The notes under the pieces were generated by a model. That model was not told the origin of the DNA. It saw nothing but the letters and a program-made list of their open reading frames with translations, and ran no database searches. DNA of 64,000 bases from Clarkia xantiana subsp. parviflora (Eukaryota > Streptophyta > Magnoliopsida > Myrtales > Onagraceae). The position numbers and the translations under genes were made by a program. Of the stretch, positions 43,175 to 55,200 are shown piece by piece; the first letter of the stretch is position 1, and the number at the start of each line of letters is the position of its first letter. The DNA lies in the NCBI GenBank assembly GCA_036873135.1, contig JAPTYO010000022.1, forward strand, positions 7,469,785 to 7,533,784, written 5' to 3'.

Positions 43175-43833
43175 TGTTAGGTTCCAAGTCTAGGGTCAAC
43201 GGGCGGTCGACCTAAGTCTCGTTCCTCACTGGTTGTGTCATCCTAGATTGTGTCTTTCTGTCCTTCGCTCCGCTTCTCTTCTCGCCCTGCAAGAGGGGCA
43301 ATACCAGGCACAGGGGGGGAGGGGTGGTGCCTGATGAACCCACTCCGATGCCTAAGTCAGTACGGTTTTTGTAGAGAGATAAAGCTAGAGAGATGTCAGA
43401 GCTAAATTATGCAACTTGCCAAGATCCTCTGATGAATAGTGGGAGGGTTGTATTTATAGGCAACGGTGTCATTAAGGTGGCTTAATGACATCGTTAACCT
43501 TTAAACACAATTAGTTAACCTTTAAACACGTAATTAAGACCTTAGGGTACGGAAAGGGTTGGCGGGGATAAACCGAGTATGGGAGTCTAAAAGCGGTGTC
43601 GGGGCCCTTGGGGGGGAGGAAAATCCGACCCCCAAGGGTAGGGGTTGGGTGTGGCCACACCCGACCTCCCCTAGGTGAGTCTAACTTGTCCGGACGAGTA
43701 TTTTGGCCTCGTCCGGACCGTTGGTGTTTTCGCGAGGTGTTCGGGTTGAAGTTTCGATTTACAATCATTAACGGGGTGATCAAAATGAAACGATTTGGAA
43801 GTCAACGGGTTCAAATTGGGCGTATATCCATCA
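43175..43833 (-). repeat. 5' LTR of TE-7
   Basis: 659 bp. It lacks a 29-base segment near its left end that the 3' LTR has (after CTCACTGG), and one palindromic unit with TCCCCTAGGTGAG remains. Right flank ATCAG is the target duplication. Confidence 0.92.
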
Positions 43834-45372
43834 ATCAGTAGATGGCTTAACATCACGATCGCCAGGAAGAACAGACCTCTGAAGCTCCCGCACCCCGACT
43901 TCCGGAATGTTAAGTTTGGAGGAAAATGAAGGCCGCCAGTAGAGAAAGGCGACCAATCTCCTCCAGACACATCAATCCTGTCGGATAGGATCAAGTCATC
44001 GCGCTTAATGCCTGGAAGCGCTGCAATAAAGACAACATAAAACAAAGAAGATATCAACAAAGAATACTAAGTAAAGAAGTGCATCGAAGTAAACAACGCA
44101 TACCTCGACAGGAGGAACGCTCCTCCTCGGGCCTGTCCCTCAACCGCAGGGCAGAAGGCGCCACTATACGACTCTCAACTCTCTTCCCTTTATCGCAAGA
44201 AGGAGTTGGAACGGTCGCACTCGGCTTGGAACGCTTGGGATCACTTGAGGGACGCGCCCCTGCGGCAGACCTCTTGGGAAGAACGCTACTGTAGGTGCTG
44301 CAACAACGCGCTCAGTCACGTGCGCAGAGTTACCTAAAAATAAAAGCAACATGAAGACAAAAAAACATGGAAAATCAACAAGTTCGAAGAATATACAAGA
44401 AGGTGCCTTACTTATAGGTCCTTTACTGCGACCATGTCCAGAAACTCCAGGAATAGTGGGGGAAGTGGTGCGAACATGCCGCCCAACAGACGGATTACCG
44501 CGCACATCACCCTGTCTGCAAAGACGATCTTTTTCCATCAGTTCGACCTACATTGCAACATGATACAGGTTATAAAGATTATCAACATACCAAATCTACA
44601 GAAGGAAGCATATAAATCCCGGCATCAATCAAGTCTCGATCCGAAGTGCGCAATAGGCAGCGGAAGCTGCACTCTTGTTGACATCGATAAATGCTCTTCA
44701 CAACCTCCCTTTCATTCAAAGAAAGTTCGGAGAAAATAGGAGCAGGATCACTCCTCTCAACGTTCTCAACATCCCAATTGGTGCCGACATCGCACAAGAA
44801 GAAATAATGACGCCTCCAGAGAGGACCAGAACGATCAGCCGGAGCAGCTATTCGTTGTGTATGATCCCACTCGACGTTCCCAAGCCCAAGTTTCTTAAAG
44901 CCATTATCTTGTAAGTTGGGCCAACGCATCTTCATACCACATAATCCCGTCATGTCAGGACACAATAACTGATAGAAACAACGAAAAAGGGTAGTGGAAT
45001 AATGCCAAGACTGCCTGTGAAATAACATTCGGAAGCAACTCCATACTCGGAAGCCGGTGGGAGAAAGATCCAACGGCGAGATTTGATAATAGCGACAGAG
45101 ATCTATCAAATCAGGACAGTAAGGAAAGCGCAAGCCTTCCCTAATCTGCGAGGTATAAACCGCGGTCAAGTCACCGGGAGGTATGGTAACTTGCCCCTTT
45201 TCGAGGCCGGGTAACACGTCATAAGGGAGTATACCTTCTAGATCCGGATTAAGTCCGCAACAAGTTACATACGAGTTGAACATGTCTTCATCTATCTGAT
45301 TGGAGAAGTAACTCACATTTGTCGACGTGTCGTTTATAATTTGTGGGAAGACGGGAGGTTTAACAACGACGT

Positions 45373-46120
45373 TGTTAGGTTCCGGGATTTGGGTCAACGG
45401 GTGGTCGACTCAAATCTCGTTCCTCACTAGAGGGGTGGATGATCCGGTCTTCTCGGGTTACCCTGTCTTAGTTTGCGTCCTTCCTTCTGTCGCTTCTCTT
45501 CTCCTTGCGCCCTGCAGAAGGGGCAGTACCAGACACAGAGAGGGGGGGTGGTGCCTGGTGAACCCTCTTTGATGCCTAAGTCAGTATCGTTTTTAGAGAG
45601 ATAAAGCTAGAGAGATGTCAGAGCAAAATAATCCAAATTGCCAAGATGTCCAAATGAATTGTGAAGGTGGGGTATTTATAGGCAACGATGTCATTAAGGT
45701 GGCTTAATGACATTGTTAACCCTAAAACACAGTTAATTAACCTCTAAACACATAATTAAGACTTTAGGATACGGAGAAGGTAGGCGGAGTAAACCGAGTA
45801 TGGGAGTCCACAAGTGGTGTCGGGGCCCTTGGGGGGAAGGGAAATCCGACCCCCAAGGGTAGGGGTTGGGTGAGAGCACCCAACCCCTCCTAGGAGAGAT
45901 CGGGTTGGCTGACCCGATCTCCCCTAGGGGAGGTCGGGTGTGGCCACCCAACCTCACCTAGGTGAGTTTGCCTCGGCCGGACGAGCGCTTCGGCCTCGTC
46001 CGAGCCGTTGATGTTCACGCGAAGTGTCCGGGTTGAAGTTTCGATTTACAATCGTTAATGGGATGATAAAAATACAACGGTTCGGAAGTCAACGGGTTCA
46101 AATTGGGCGTACATCCATCA
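45373..46120 (-). repeat. 3' LTR of TE-8
   Basis: 748 bp with one to two palindromic units (45868-45965). TATA box on the minus strand near 45670. The tract GACTCGGGGGCATG follows at 46121-46134 (minus). Confidence 0.92.
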
Positions 46121-46639
46121 CATGCCCCCGAGTCAACCAATGGCTTAACCCTTGATTGACTCTATTTTAGGATGGTATGATACGCGCAATTTGAAACCGG
46201 GGTTTTACCTTTCGTCTGAATGTTTGCTTACCCATGGATGCGTGTCTCCGACCCTGCCCCCTGCCTTATGAGATAGAGGAGTCGTAAACGTTAGAGTAGC
46301 GCGGACGTGTGCCTAAGCACGCGTCCGTCTGAGGTGGGAGCAATAAATCTATCTTCGCTACCGGCGTATACTTAAAAAATTCACACTCGCATAGGGGTGC
46401 CATACAAATGCAACTAAGTAACTTACGCTTCAATTTCGTGCCGGGATTCTGTCTAAGTGAGGAAAAATTTAATTTTGGCCAAAAATTTTCCTTAGTATGG
46501 AATGCTCAAGAATAAACCTAACTTGATAGTTTTTCTAAGTATGGAGATATACTTAGCCATAGGTAAAAGGGATAAAAGTGATGGTTTTTCCTTGGCCCTT
46601 GGATCTCATTTAAAGATAAATGGAGGGTGGTGATTAAAA

Positions 46640-47626
46640 CTCTTTAAAAAACCCTATCATCTTTCCAATATAGAGGAGAGTTAGAAAAATACCTTAGTGA
46701 GTCACCATAGCCACCATCTTCCCTCTTTACTCACCCTTGGAGAGCAAGAAACAATTGAGAGCATCCCCAAGGTAAGGGCCGGCCGAAATTTCCAGCAAGG
46801 GACCGGAAATCCGACCAGCGGCCTGATCGGGACAGCGGCGAAGGAAGGCCCAGCCGGAGACGAAGGCTTGGCTTCAGGCGGACAGCGGCTGCCGGTGGCG
46901 CGGGGTGCGGCGGAGGCGAAGAGGCCGCCATTCACGACGGCGAGGGAGTCTACCACTTCGACGGGCGGCCACGGCAGCGGGACGGGCGGGGACGGACGTG
47001 GCTCGACTCCGGCGGCGGGAAAATCGAAGCTCCGGCGGGGGGGGGGGGGGGGTGATTCCGGCCAGCTCCAAAATTTAAAATCCGAACCCGTTTATCACAT
47101 CGGGTCGGGTTTTCCGAAGGTCCACTCTTTTCCTTTCCGTTACCGTGTAAAATGTTGATTTTCGAATCGTTGATATTTGGTTGCCGATGCTTGATTGCCG
47201 ATGTTTGATTGAATGTGGGATTGCCGTGGATAACCGTTGATAGTTGTGGATTTGGGAAAAAAAATTTGCCGGTCGTCCGGATATAGTTTCTTGTCCGATT
47301 AAACTATCCCGGTTTTGAATTTGATGTCGTACCGCCGTTGGTGTGTTAATCTTCGTTGGAGGGCGTAATGGTAATTTTGTCCAAAAACCCGACTTTAGGC
47401 TCGGATAAAATTATTCGATTTGGTTGTCGCGGTGTCCTTGGTTCATGTTGGCTATCTTTGCTGGGTGTCTTCGGATCTTTGATTGTTGTCGTTGGTCGAG
47501 TGTCGGAGTATTTCCGGTTCATCGGAAATTTTCCTTGTCTTGATATTTGTCGTGTCGTGGCAGGTACTGTATTCCTGGTGGTGTCCGCGCACGCAGACTC
47601 TACAGAGGCGTTACATCCTCCGAAGG
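46640..47626 (+). promoter_or_regulatory. 5' region and putative leader intron of the TE-8 antisense gene
   Basis: A leader-like segment ends at CCCCAAG|GTAAGG (donor at 46772). A GC-rich stretch (46780-47060, with a run of about 15 G near 47038) and an AT-richer stretch with many TTGAT words follow, up to an acceptor GTGGCAG at 47557-47563. The next exon leads into the ATG at 47627. The layout fits a 5' UTR intron of about 790 bases. This is inference; no transcript was seen. The 153-codon frame at 46697-47158 is probably not coding. Confidence 0.45.
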
Positions 47627-49074
47627 ATGAGTGAGTTCCTTTTCTCTTCCTTTTTGGTCGCATTACTTCCTTTCCTATCGCTAGCTTAGTGTCGCGATCT
47701 ATACTGAGGTGTTAGTCGAAACTTGATTCGAACTTTGGGATTTCCTGCTACCTTTGCCTTAGGTCTCGCCGCCCTGTCGGAGAACCATCTCACTAGGTCC
47801 GATTACAATGAGCACGTTACCTTAGGAGATATCTGTCCCCTAGATGAGCCTCTGTATCCTTTTCTCCCCTCCTTGGGGAATACTCGCGAGACGGTGACGG
47901 AGCCTCCTAGAGGGAAGGTCGCCGTGTACCCCTCCCAGATTCGATTTGGGTTAAGGTTGCCTTACTGTGATGACCTCATAGAGTTGAGCAGGTTCTTCAG
48001 GATTTCTCCTGTGAACCTTGCCCCCAGTGCCCTCCGTGTCTGGGTGGGCTTCCGGGTGTTGTGCCATTGGTACTCCTGGAAGTACTCCCTCGTTCTGTTC
48101 CGATGTTTCTACCGGTTCCAATACCAGACGAATGTGGGGTTTGCGAGTTTCGTAACTCGCCATCCGACCTTCAAGGATCCCCGATTTGCTGATTTCGGGT
48201 TGAGTGGGGTCGAGTGGGATACCTCTCTCCGCTTCGTGGCCCGGAGTGACACCTCGGCCAGTCACTGGGCTAAGCATTACTTCTTCATTACGGATCGATA
48301 CGTCACTTGGTCGGTCTTGAATGAGGATCGGTCCGATGGTTGGCCTGCTTTCGGGGAGTTCTCCTCAGTTGATTTAGAGACTATGAAGATCATTCATGAG
48401 AGCAACAGGACTCGGTCATATTGCCCCGTGTCCTTAGTGACTGAGACGGATCTTTACGAAGCCGGGATCAGTTTGACTCCTGACTCCGGGGGTTCGGTAT
48501 GTCACTTGGTCTTCCCATCTTTATTTACCTTCTGCTCTTCCTTTGTAGGTTGGTTTCATGGAAAAACCTATAACGTGCAGGGAGCCCCTGTTGACCTGAG
48601 CAAGAGGAAGGCTCCTTCTAGTTCCACTATGAAGAAATCCCCCATGCCTGAGAAGAAGGCTGGGGCCTCTGGTATGCTTCCTCCTATTTGCTTCTTTATG
48701 GTATAGCTTGTGTTTTCCTTATCTTGTTTTTCTTACATTGCTAGGGCGCTCCCCCTTGGTGACCGAGAGGGTTGTCTCCGTAGGCAGAGACTCTGGACCT
48801 TCCAAGTCCAAGCCGCGGAGATCTGATTCTGAGGCCGGGGCCTCGGCTGCTAAGAGGAAGAAAGCTGCGGATCCTGCTTCGTCCTCCGACCCTATCTCGT
48901 GATAAGGAGATGGTAGTCGAAGAGGTGCCTTCCCTGGCTGACAAAGGGAAGCGACCTGTTGGTGGTGGTTCCCCTGCCCCCCAGCCGAGGGCACGGTCCT
49001 CAGGTATGATCTCTACCTTGTTACTGATCCTTCTATGTTTATATTTTCCTTTGACTTGCTTCGCTTGTGTAGGT
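47627..49074 (+). pseudogene. Antisense gene of TE-8, 5' half
   Basis: Proposed exons: 47627-47630 (ATGA), 47763-48496, 48581-48671, 48745 to about 49005. Introns start GTGAGT, GTATGT and GTATGC, and phases fit (exon 1 plus exon 2 is 738 bases). Exon 2 has the Transposase_28 domain (LRLPYCDDLIELSRFFRISP, LRVWVGFRVL). Exon 4 has the Ser/Lys-rich part (SKPRRSDSEAGASAAKRKKA). Near 48896 a one-base shift brings TGATAA into frame, compared with TE-3 and TE-7, and near 49075 the sequence jumps to gag. The C-terminal domain and coiled coil are lost. Confidence 0.8.
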
Positions 49075-49494
49075 GGGCCTTATGTTGGTTGTGTGGGCAC
49101 GATTGTCGTTCCTTTGAGTCAGTATTCCATATGGACACCCTTGAGGTTGTGCCTCATAGTAGTACCCCGGTGGAGGTGCCGTGTATTGGGATGGAACTCC
49201 TTATTGCCCCCCTGTCCCTCTGGTTTCCTAGTCAATGGAGTTGAAGCTGTGGAAGCCTCCTAGCCAGCTGGGCGTGAAGGTCCTCCTGCCTGCTTGTTAG
49301 GTTGGGGTGCCTGTGGGGCTACCTGAGGCTCTGGGTGTGCAGGCTGTTTCTCTGGGTTAGGCTGCCTTGCTGGAGGTATAGGCTGTCTCCCTCGCCTACT
49401 GCCCCCAGGTGGGCGGTTATGCCTAGATGCTAAGCTATTCGTCATCGCTCTTGTGATTGCCAGGCTTTCTGTTCGAAGCCCACGGACGGCGCCA
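49075..49494 (-). pseudogene. gag leader of TE-8
   Basis: Minus-strand gag sequence fused to the antisense-gene end. It includes the 61-codon leader ORF 49445-49260 (MTNS...RPAG) and the primer-binding site TTGGCGCCGTCCGTGGG at 49479-49495. Confidence 0.75.
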
Positions 49495-49496
49495 AG

Positions 49497-50316
49497 TGTT
49501 AGGTTCCAGGATTTGGGTCAACGGGTGGTCGGCTCAAATCTCGTTCCTCACTGGAGGGGTGGATGATCCGGTCTTCTCGGGTTACCCTGTCTTAGTTTGC
49601 GTCCTTCCTTCTGTCGCTTCTCTTCTCCTTGCGCCCTGCAGAAGGGGCAGTACCAGACACAGAGAGGGGGGGGGGGTGGTGCCTGGTGAACCCTCTCCGA
49701 TGCCTAAGTCAGTATCGTTTTTAGAGAGATAAAGCTAGAGAGATGTCAGAGCAAAATAATCCAAATTGCCAAGATGTCCAAATGAATTGTGAAGGTGGGG
49801 TATTTATAGGCAACGATGTCATTAAGGTGGCTTAATGACATTGTTAACCCTAAAACACAGTTAATTAACCTCTAAACGCATAATTAAGACTTTAGGATAC
49901 AGAGAAGGTAGGCGGAGTAAACCAAGTATGGGAGTCCACAAGTGGTGTCGGGGCCCTTGGGGGGAAGGGAAATCCGACCCCCAAGGGTAGGGGTTGGGTG
50001 AGGGCACCCAACCCCTCCTAGGGAGGATGGGGTTGGCCAACCCCATCCCTCCTAGGAGAGATCGGGTTGGCCGACCCGATCTCTCCTAGGAGAGATCGGG
50101 TTGGCTGACCCGATCTCCCCTAGGGGAGGTCGGGTGTGGCCACCCAACCTCACCTAGGTGAGTTTGCCTCGGCCGGACGAGCGCTTCGGCCTCGTCCGAG
50201 CCGTTGATGTTCTCGCGAAGTGTCCGGGTTGAAGTTTCGATTTACAATCGTTAATGGGATGATAAAAATACAACGGTTCGGAAGTCAACGGGTTCAAATT
50301 GGGCGTATATCCATCA
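49497..50316 (-). repeat. 5' LTR of TE-8
   Basis: 820 bp. Three to four palindromic units (49995-50162), including one with GATGGGG/CCCCATC arms, against one to two in the 3' LTR. TATA box on the minus strand near 49803. Confidence 0.92.
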
Positions 50317-50433
50317 GACGTCAGCCTCTACACCCGATGTGATATCTAATGGCTCAGCTATGTCGACATCCGGCTCATCATCAACATCTGAACATAGTGT
50401 CACTCGCGGAATGGGGTTAGAAGACTTACTCAT

Positions 50434-51229
50434 GATAACAGCTGCGAGAAGACTAACTCCGAACAGAAAACAGCAAGATTTGATAACCTGAAAAGCGTAA
50501 CCAACAATCCCATCAGTGCGCGAGCACGCATCAAACACTTATACAAACATCTATGCAATGAACGCTCCATATGGATCAACTATGTACGTATAAGACTCGT
50601 TAGTCTTCGCACAACAAGTAACAAACATCATGCAAGGGGGGCAACCCCTTCAACACATCGACCTTCATGTCGACATCAAGCTCATACTCGCAAAATACAT
50701 GACAACAAGGATGAAATATTTTCTAAGTGTTTTGCTCAAGATGACAGTCAACATACTACAAGCTGTCAGCATGTTACTAAGTGTCAGCATACAACAAGCT
50801 GTCAGCATATTACCAAGTGTTAGCATTCGACAAGGTGTTGACATACAACGAAATATTGCAGAAAATATTGTCTAAGCATTTCACTTACGACATGGGACTA
50901 TACGCGGCAAGAAAACAACCGTCAGAAAAAATTGTCTAAGTATTTCACTGATATCAACAATCAACAAGTGGCATGGAATCAATTATCAAGGAGCATTCTC
51001 CAAGTATTTTAGCATAATGGTGGATAACATGCATCAAGTAGCAAACATCAACTACTACAAAATATTTTCTAAGTGTTTCTATGCCGGCGGTCGATAAGAA
51101 TCATATGACGACATCAATGGTAACAAACATTAGATATCATCAAAATATTTTCTAAGTGTTTTAGCATGTTTGCAGACAGTGGCTAATGATCAATACACGA
51201 TGCTCAACGCACATCGCCTAACTTATCAC
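50434..51229 (+). other. TE-6 region upstream of the antisense gene
   Basis: AT-rich, without a gene. The word AAATATTTTCTAAGTGTTT recurs about six times (near 50716, 50863, 50929, 51058, 51142 and in weaker form 50997), and CTGTCAGCAT-like words recur at 50760-50830. A TE-6 polypurine tract or 3' LTR is not found before the Copia element. Confidence 0.5.
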
Positions 51230-51514
51230 TATCAAATATAGAGTATATAAGTTGATATGCTCACATTGCATCTTGTTACTTACACTTGAATGTACTTCCA
51301 TCATGTCATTAGATGATTGTATAAGGCTATTATATGGTGCATATATCATGTAGTACATGTTACATGGTATATGCACCTTGGTGCACCAAGTTAGGCACAT
51401 AGGATAGTTAGTCCTATTTGGTGATCCTTATCACCTAGTATATATAGTTTACCTCTTGCATTGTAATCCCTAATCATCAATCAAAAAATGATTCAACCTA
51501 CTAAAGCTTTTATG

Positions 51515-51527
51515 GTATCAGAGCCAC
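51515..51527 (+). other. Copia primer-binding site
   Basis: TGGTATCAGAGCC matches the initiator-tRNA primer site typical of plant Copia elements. The sequence just before it does not end in the usual CA, so the LTR border is unclear. Confidence 0.85.
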
Positions 51528-52263
51528 CTCAAATGGCGGCGCAACCACAAAGCTAAAGAAGACCAAGTTTCTTCAAACTTTTGCCTTAACATTCACCTTG
51601 TTCAAGTGTGGATTGGCAAATTCAGCTTCGTGGATCATCTTTTCTACTTCAAGAATCCATTTCTTACTTAAGAATGGACATCTAGTAAGTGGAAATTCAG
51701 GAACTCAACACGCATAGATAGATCTGCACTTAGACTAAGCAAAGCAAAGATGGCTTAGTACTAGTTTGCTTGTTCTTGAAGAATTCAGCCTTGTTGAGCT
51801 GATTGCGTGTTTGATACTATCATTTTCTGGAGTCTGTATTGCTTCTCTAGATTTGGATATGGATTTGGAACTTATTTCAGCTGCGCCTCTTGCTTGAAAT
51901 CTGGATATTCATTGCTTGGATTCACTTGCATACACATTGCTCGGCTGAGGAGTGTTTGTGACTGCTTTGAGCTTTGTGTTCATATCTTCACGAATTCTGA
52001 GCTTTCATCAATGGAGAATGGTTTCTAATCCATTTCTGTTGATCTTCAATCTTTGAACATCACGAATTTTGTTTCGGAATTGTACGGACAATACCAAAGA
52101 GTGAGCTGGATTTTGTCTTACTATCAACAACCTTAGTGTACTACTTTTGTTTGTAGTGCAACCTTGTGTATGACATTTTGCTTGGATTTCTGGCAGCTGA
52201 TTTCGTGGATTTAGTTTACCCTGACTCCATTTTGATACCTACTTGTGTTTCTTGGGTTACAAT

Positions 52264-55200
52264 ATGGCTCAAGACACCAATGTTGATGACCCCCTTTACA
52301 TACACCCCTAAGACACCACTGGCCAGATGCTCATCCCTTTCCAACTTCCAGGGACTTCCAACTATCATGTTTGGAGCACCTCAATCAGGGAAGGCTTGTT
52401 GGTAAAGAACAAGCTTGGTTTTATAGATGGCACATTCACAAGATTGGATGTTGATGTCAATGATAGAGTGAAATGGGATAGAGCAAATGCAATTGTCAAG
52501 GCATGGTTGAGGAATACTGTGGCCAAGGATTTGGTGAATGGTTTGGTCTACAACACAACTGCTTCTTCCATTTGGAATGACTTGAAGGAGATGTTTGATA
52601 AAGTGGATGGCACACAAATCTTCCAATTAACAAGGGAGATTTACCAAACATCTCAAGGTGTGCTCTCCATCACTGAATACTTTGCCAAAATGAAGCAACT
52701 CTGGGATGCTCTTGCTTCTATTGATGATTTGGATCTTCAATGTGCTGGCGACATTGCCATTGTTAATGAACACAAGGAGAAGCAGAAGTTGATGGCATTT
52801 CTTTTGGGACTGAATGACTCCTATGGACACATTAGGAGCACCTTGCTTATGAGACAACCACTTCCTTCTCTTAGCATTGACTTCTCTGTGTTGGTACAAG
52901 AAGAAAGCCAAAGGACAATCTCTGGTTCCATTGGTGATGTGGGTGAGGCAACTGCCTTATTCACTGGAAAGCACCCATCCTATGGTGGTTGTAGAGGCAA
53001 TGGAAGAGGATATGCAAGGGGTAGAGGCTTTGCAAGAGGCAATGGCATTGGAAGAGGAAATGGATTTGGTAGAGGCAACTTTAATCCTTCAAGTGGGAGA
53101 CCACTCAATACTTGCAACTGTTGTGGCAAGAGAGGTCACATTGAAGACAATTGCTACATCAAGCATGGCTACCCATATGATCACCCAATCCATCAAACCA
53201 ATCCAAATGCTCCTAAGAGGAATTGGAATTCAGCCAACATTGTTGAAGAAGGTGGAAACTCAAGCACAATTGAGCATGTGGCAGCCAAGGACAAAAGGAT
53301 ATTTCATGGCACAGCTGACAAAAGGATCCAACATGTTGCTTCCCACAATGATCATTTTGATCATACACCTCTAAGCTTTGAAGATGTGGATCAAGCTCAT
53401 GTCAACATGGCAGGTATATCTAGTGATTCTATGGTTTGGATAGTTGACTCAGGTGCTACTAATCATATCACTCATCAAATTGAGTGGCTACATGATTTGA
53501 AGAAGAGTGATTCTGATCACCAATATGTGCACTTGCCAAATGGTCACAAGTGCAAAGTGACTCATGTTGGTTCTTGCTCTTTCTCAAGTGGATTCACATT
53601 GACCAACATACTCTTGGTCCCTAACTTCAAGTTCAATCTGATCTCTGTATCTAGGTTACCTAGTCAGTTAAATTGCAAAGTGATCTTTACTTGTGATCAT
53701 GTGTTACTTCAGGGCCAGAGTGGCAAGTCCATGGTGATTGGGGAATGGAATAAAGGACTATACACTTTGAAGGATGTGGTGCCTTCAAGCCCAAGAAATT
53801 TAGCAGCTGCTTGCTTGGAGAATAAGGATGAAGTATTGAGATGGCATAGGCGTTTGGGCCATGTCTCAGAACAATATTTGAATCATTTGGATGTTTTAGG
53901 CTTGAATAAGACATATGGTTGTATCAAACAATGCACTATTTGTCCTCTTGCAAAACAATCTAGACTTTCATTTCCAAATAGTGATTCTATTGCTTCAAAG
54001 CCTTTTGATTTGGTTCACATGGATTTATGGGGTCCTTACAAAGTGCCAACCTTCAAGAACAATCAATATTTCTTGACCATTGTTGATGACCACTCAAGGG
54101 CAACTTGGGTTTACTTGATGAGGCACAAAAGTGACACTTTCTTGCACATCAAGAATTTCTTAATCATGGTGAATAATCAGTTTGGTACAATGATCAAGAC
54201 TTTGAGGAGTGATAATGGGACTGAGTTCATCAATTCAGTTTGCAAAGGTTTGCTTCTTCAATTTTGCATCCTCCATCAAACTAGTTGTGTCCATACACCA
54301 CAACAAAATGGAAGGGTGGAACGCAAACATAGGGACATCCTCAACATTGCTAGAGCTATAAGATTCCAAGCATCCATGCCATTGAGGCATTGGGGGTATT
54401 GCATACTCAATGCTTGTTACTTACTCAACAGGCTACCCACTTCTATCTTGAAGTTCAAGTCACCTATAGAAGTGTTATATGGCAAAGCCCCTTCCCTTCA
54501 TCACTTGAGAACTATAGGTTGTCTATGCTTTTCAACCAAATTGAATAACCATGACAAGTTTAGTCCAAGAGCTGAACCATGCATTCTAATGGGATATTCA
54601 ACCTCCCAAAAAGGATACCTTGTGATGAACATTTCAAACTCAGTCTTTCATGTTTCAAGAGATGTTCATTTCCATGAAGATATCTTCCCCTTTAGCATGT
54701 CAAAGGAGGCTCTAAAGGCTCTTATTCCATCTTGCTTGGGAATCAAGCAACCCTTTGAGGATTTCCCACCTGAGAGTCCATCTTATTTTGACATGGATAT
54801 ATCAAGCAACACTCCTCCCATTGAGGTTATTACACCTCAAATGGATGATCAAGCACCTCAGATTGAGGTTCAAGCACCTCAACAACCAATTGAAGAAGCT
54901 CCACCCCAACCTTCCAATCTAAGAAGGAGCCTGAGAATTGCACAACTACACCCACCACCTCCTAGAAGAAGTGCAAGGCTTGCTGAACTCAAACAAAGAT
55001 CAAGTTCAAATGTCATTTTTGGAATGGAGAAGTATGTATCCTATGACAACTTGGGTCCACAATACAAATGCTTCTTGGCTGCCTTTGACAAGATCAAAGA
55101 ACCAACCACCTATAAACAAGCAATCAAAGACCCAAAATGGATCTTAGCTATGTAGGAAGAAATGCAAGCCCTTCAGAACAACAACACTTGGGAGCTAATG

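Larger units (their letters stand above)
34363..43833 (-). mobile_element. TE-7: complete non-autonomous Tat-like element
   Basis: Minus strand, 5' LTR 43175-43833 and 3' LTR 34363-35045, flanked by the target duplication ATCAG (34358-34362 and 43834-43838). The interior is collinear with TE-3: gag relic, dead protease relic, long unrecognised region, 50-bp array, 27-bp array, antisense-gene fragment. The LTRs differ by about nine substitutions and a 29-base indel, so it is older than TE-1 and TE-3. Confidence 0.95.
45373..50316 (-). mobile_element. TE-8: short deletion derivative of a Tat-like element
   Basis: Minus strand, 5' LTR 49497-50316 and 3' LTR 45373-46120, with target duplication GACGT (45368-45372 and 50317-50321). 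The 3.4-kb interior has only the 5' half of the antisense gene (plus strand) joined to the gag leader; everything between is deleted. The LTRs differ by about eleven substitutions, mostly transitions, and by two palindromic units. It sits in exon DNA of the TE-6 antisense gene. Confidence 0.95.
33633..50433 (-). pseudogene. Antisense gene of TE-6, split by TE-7 and TE-8
   Basis: The start ATG is at 50433. The first segment (50433-50317) is cut by TE-8, and the frame resumes at 45372 and runs to about 44594, ending at a GTATGT donor. This part has the Transposase_28 domain (LRFPYCPDLIDLCRYYQISP, FRVWSCFRMLF). Ser/Lys-rich exons follow (44540-44150), then an FRL-like part (about 44020-43834). 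TE-7 cuts here. The rest (34357-33633) has an intron beginning GTAAGT after EFAP (about 34310-34225) and a coiled coil ending DFMDMLS. At least two stops lie in the coiled coil. An alternative tiny first exon ATGA with donor GTAAGT also exists, but the implied intron would be only about 42 bases. Confidence 0.8.
28527..51200 (+). mobile_element. TE-6: Tat-like element without RT, hosting TE-7 and TE-8
   Basis: Plus orientation: 5' LTR, primer-binding site, gag, protease remnant, unrecognised ORF, spacer, antisense gene on the minus strand. RT, RNase H and integrase are missing. TE-7 and TE-8 each interrupt the antisense gene, and removing each with one copy of its target duplication restores a continuous frame. 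The 3' LTR is not seen; the right boundary near the Copia element is uncertain. The five bases left of the LTR are ATCCT. Confidence 0.8.

Noticed and set aside
46697..47158. 153-codon ORF with Gly/Ser-rich composition
   Set aside because: It spans a likely splice donor and a G run, lacks known domains and its opposite strand is also open; GC content explains it.
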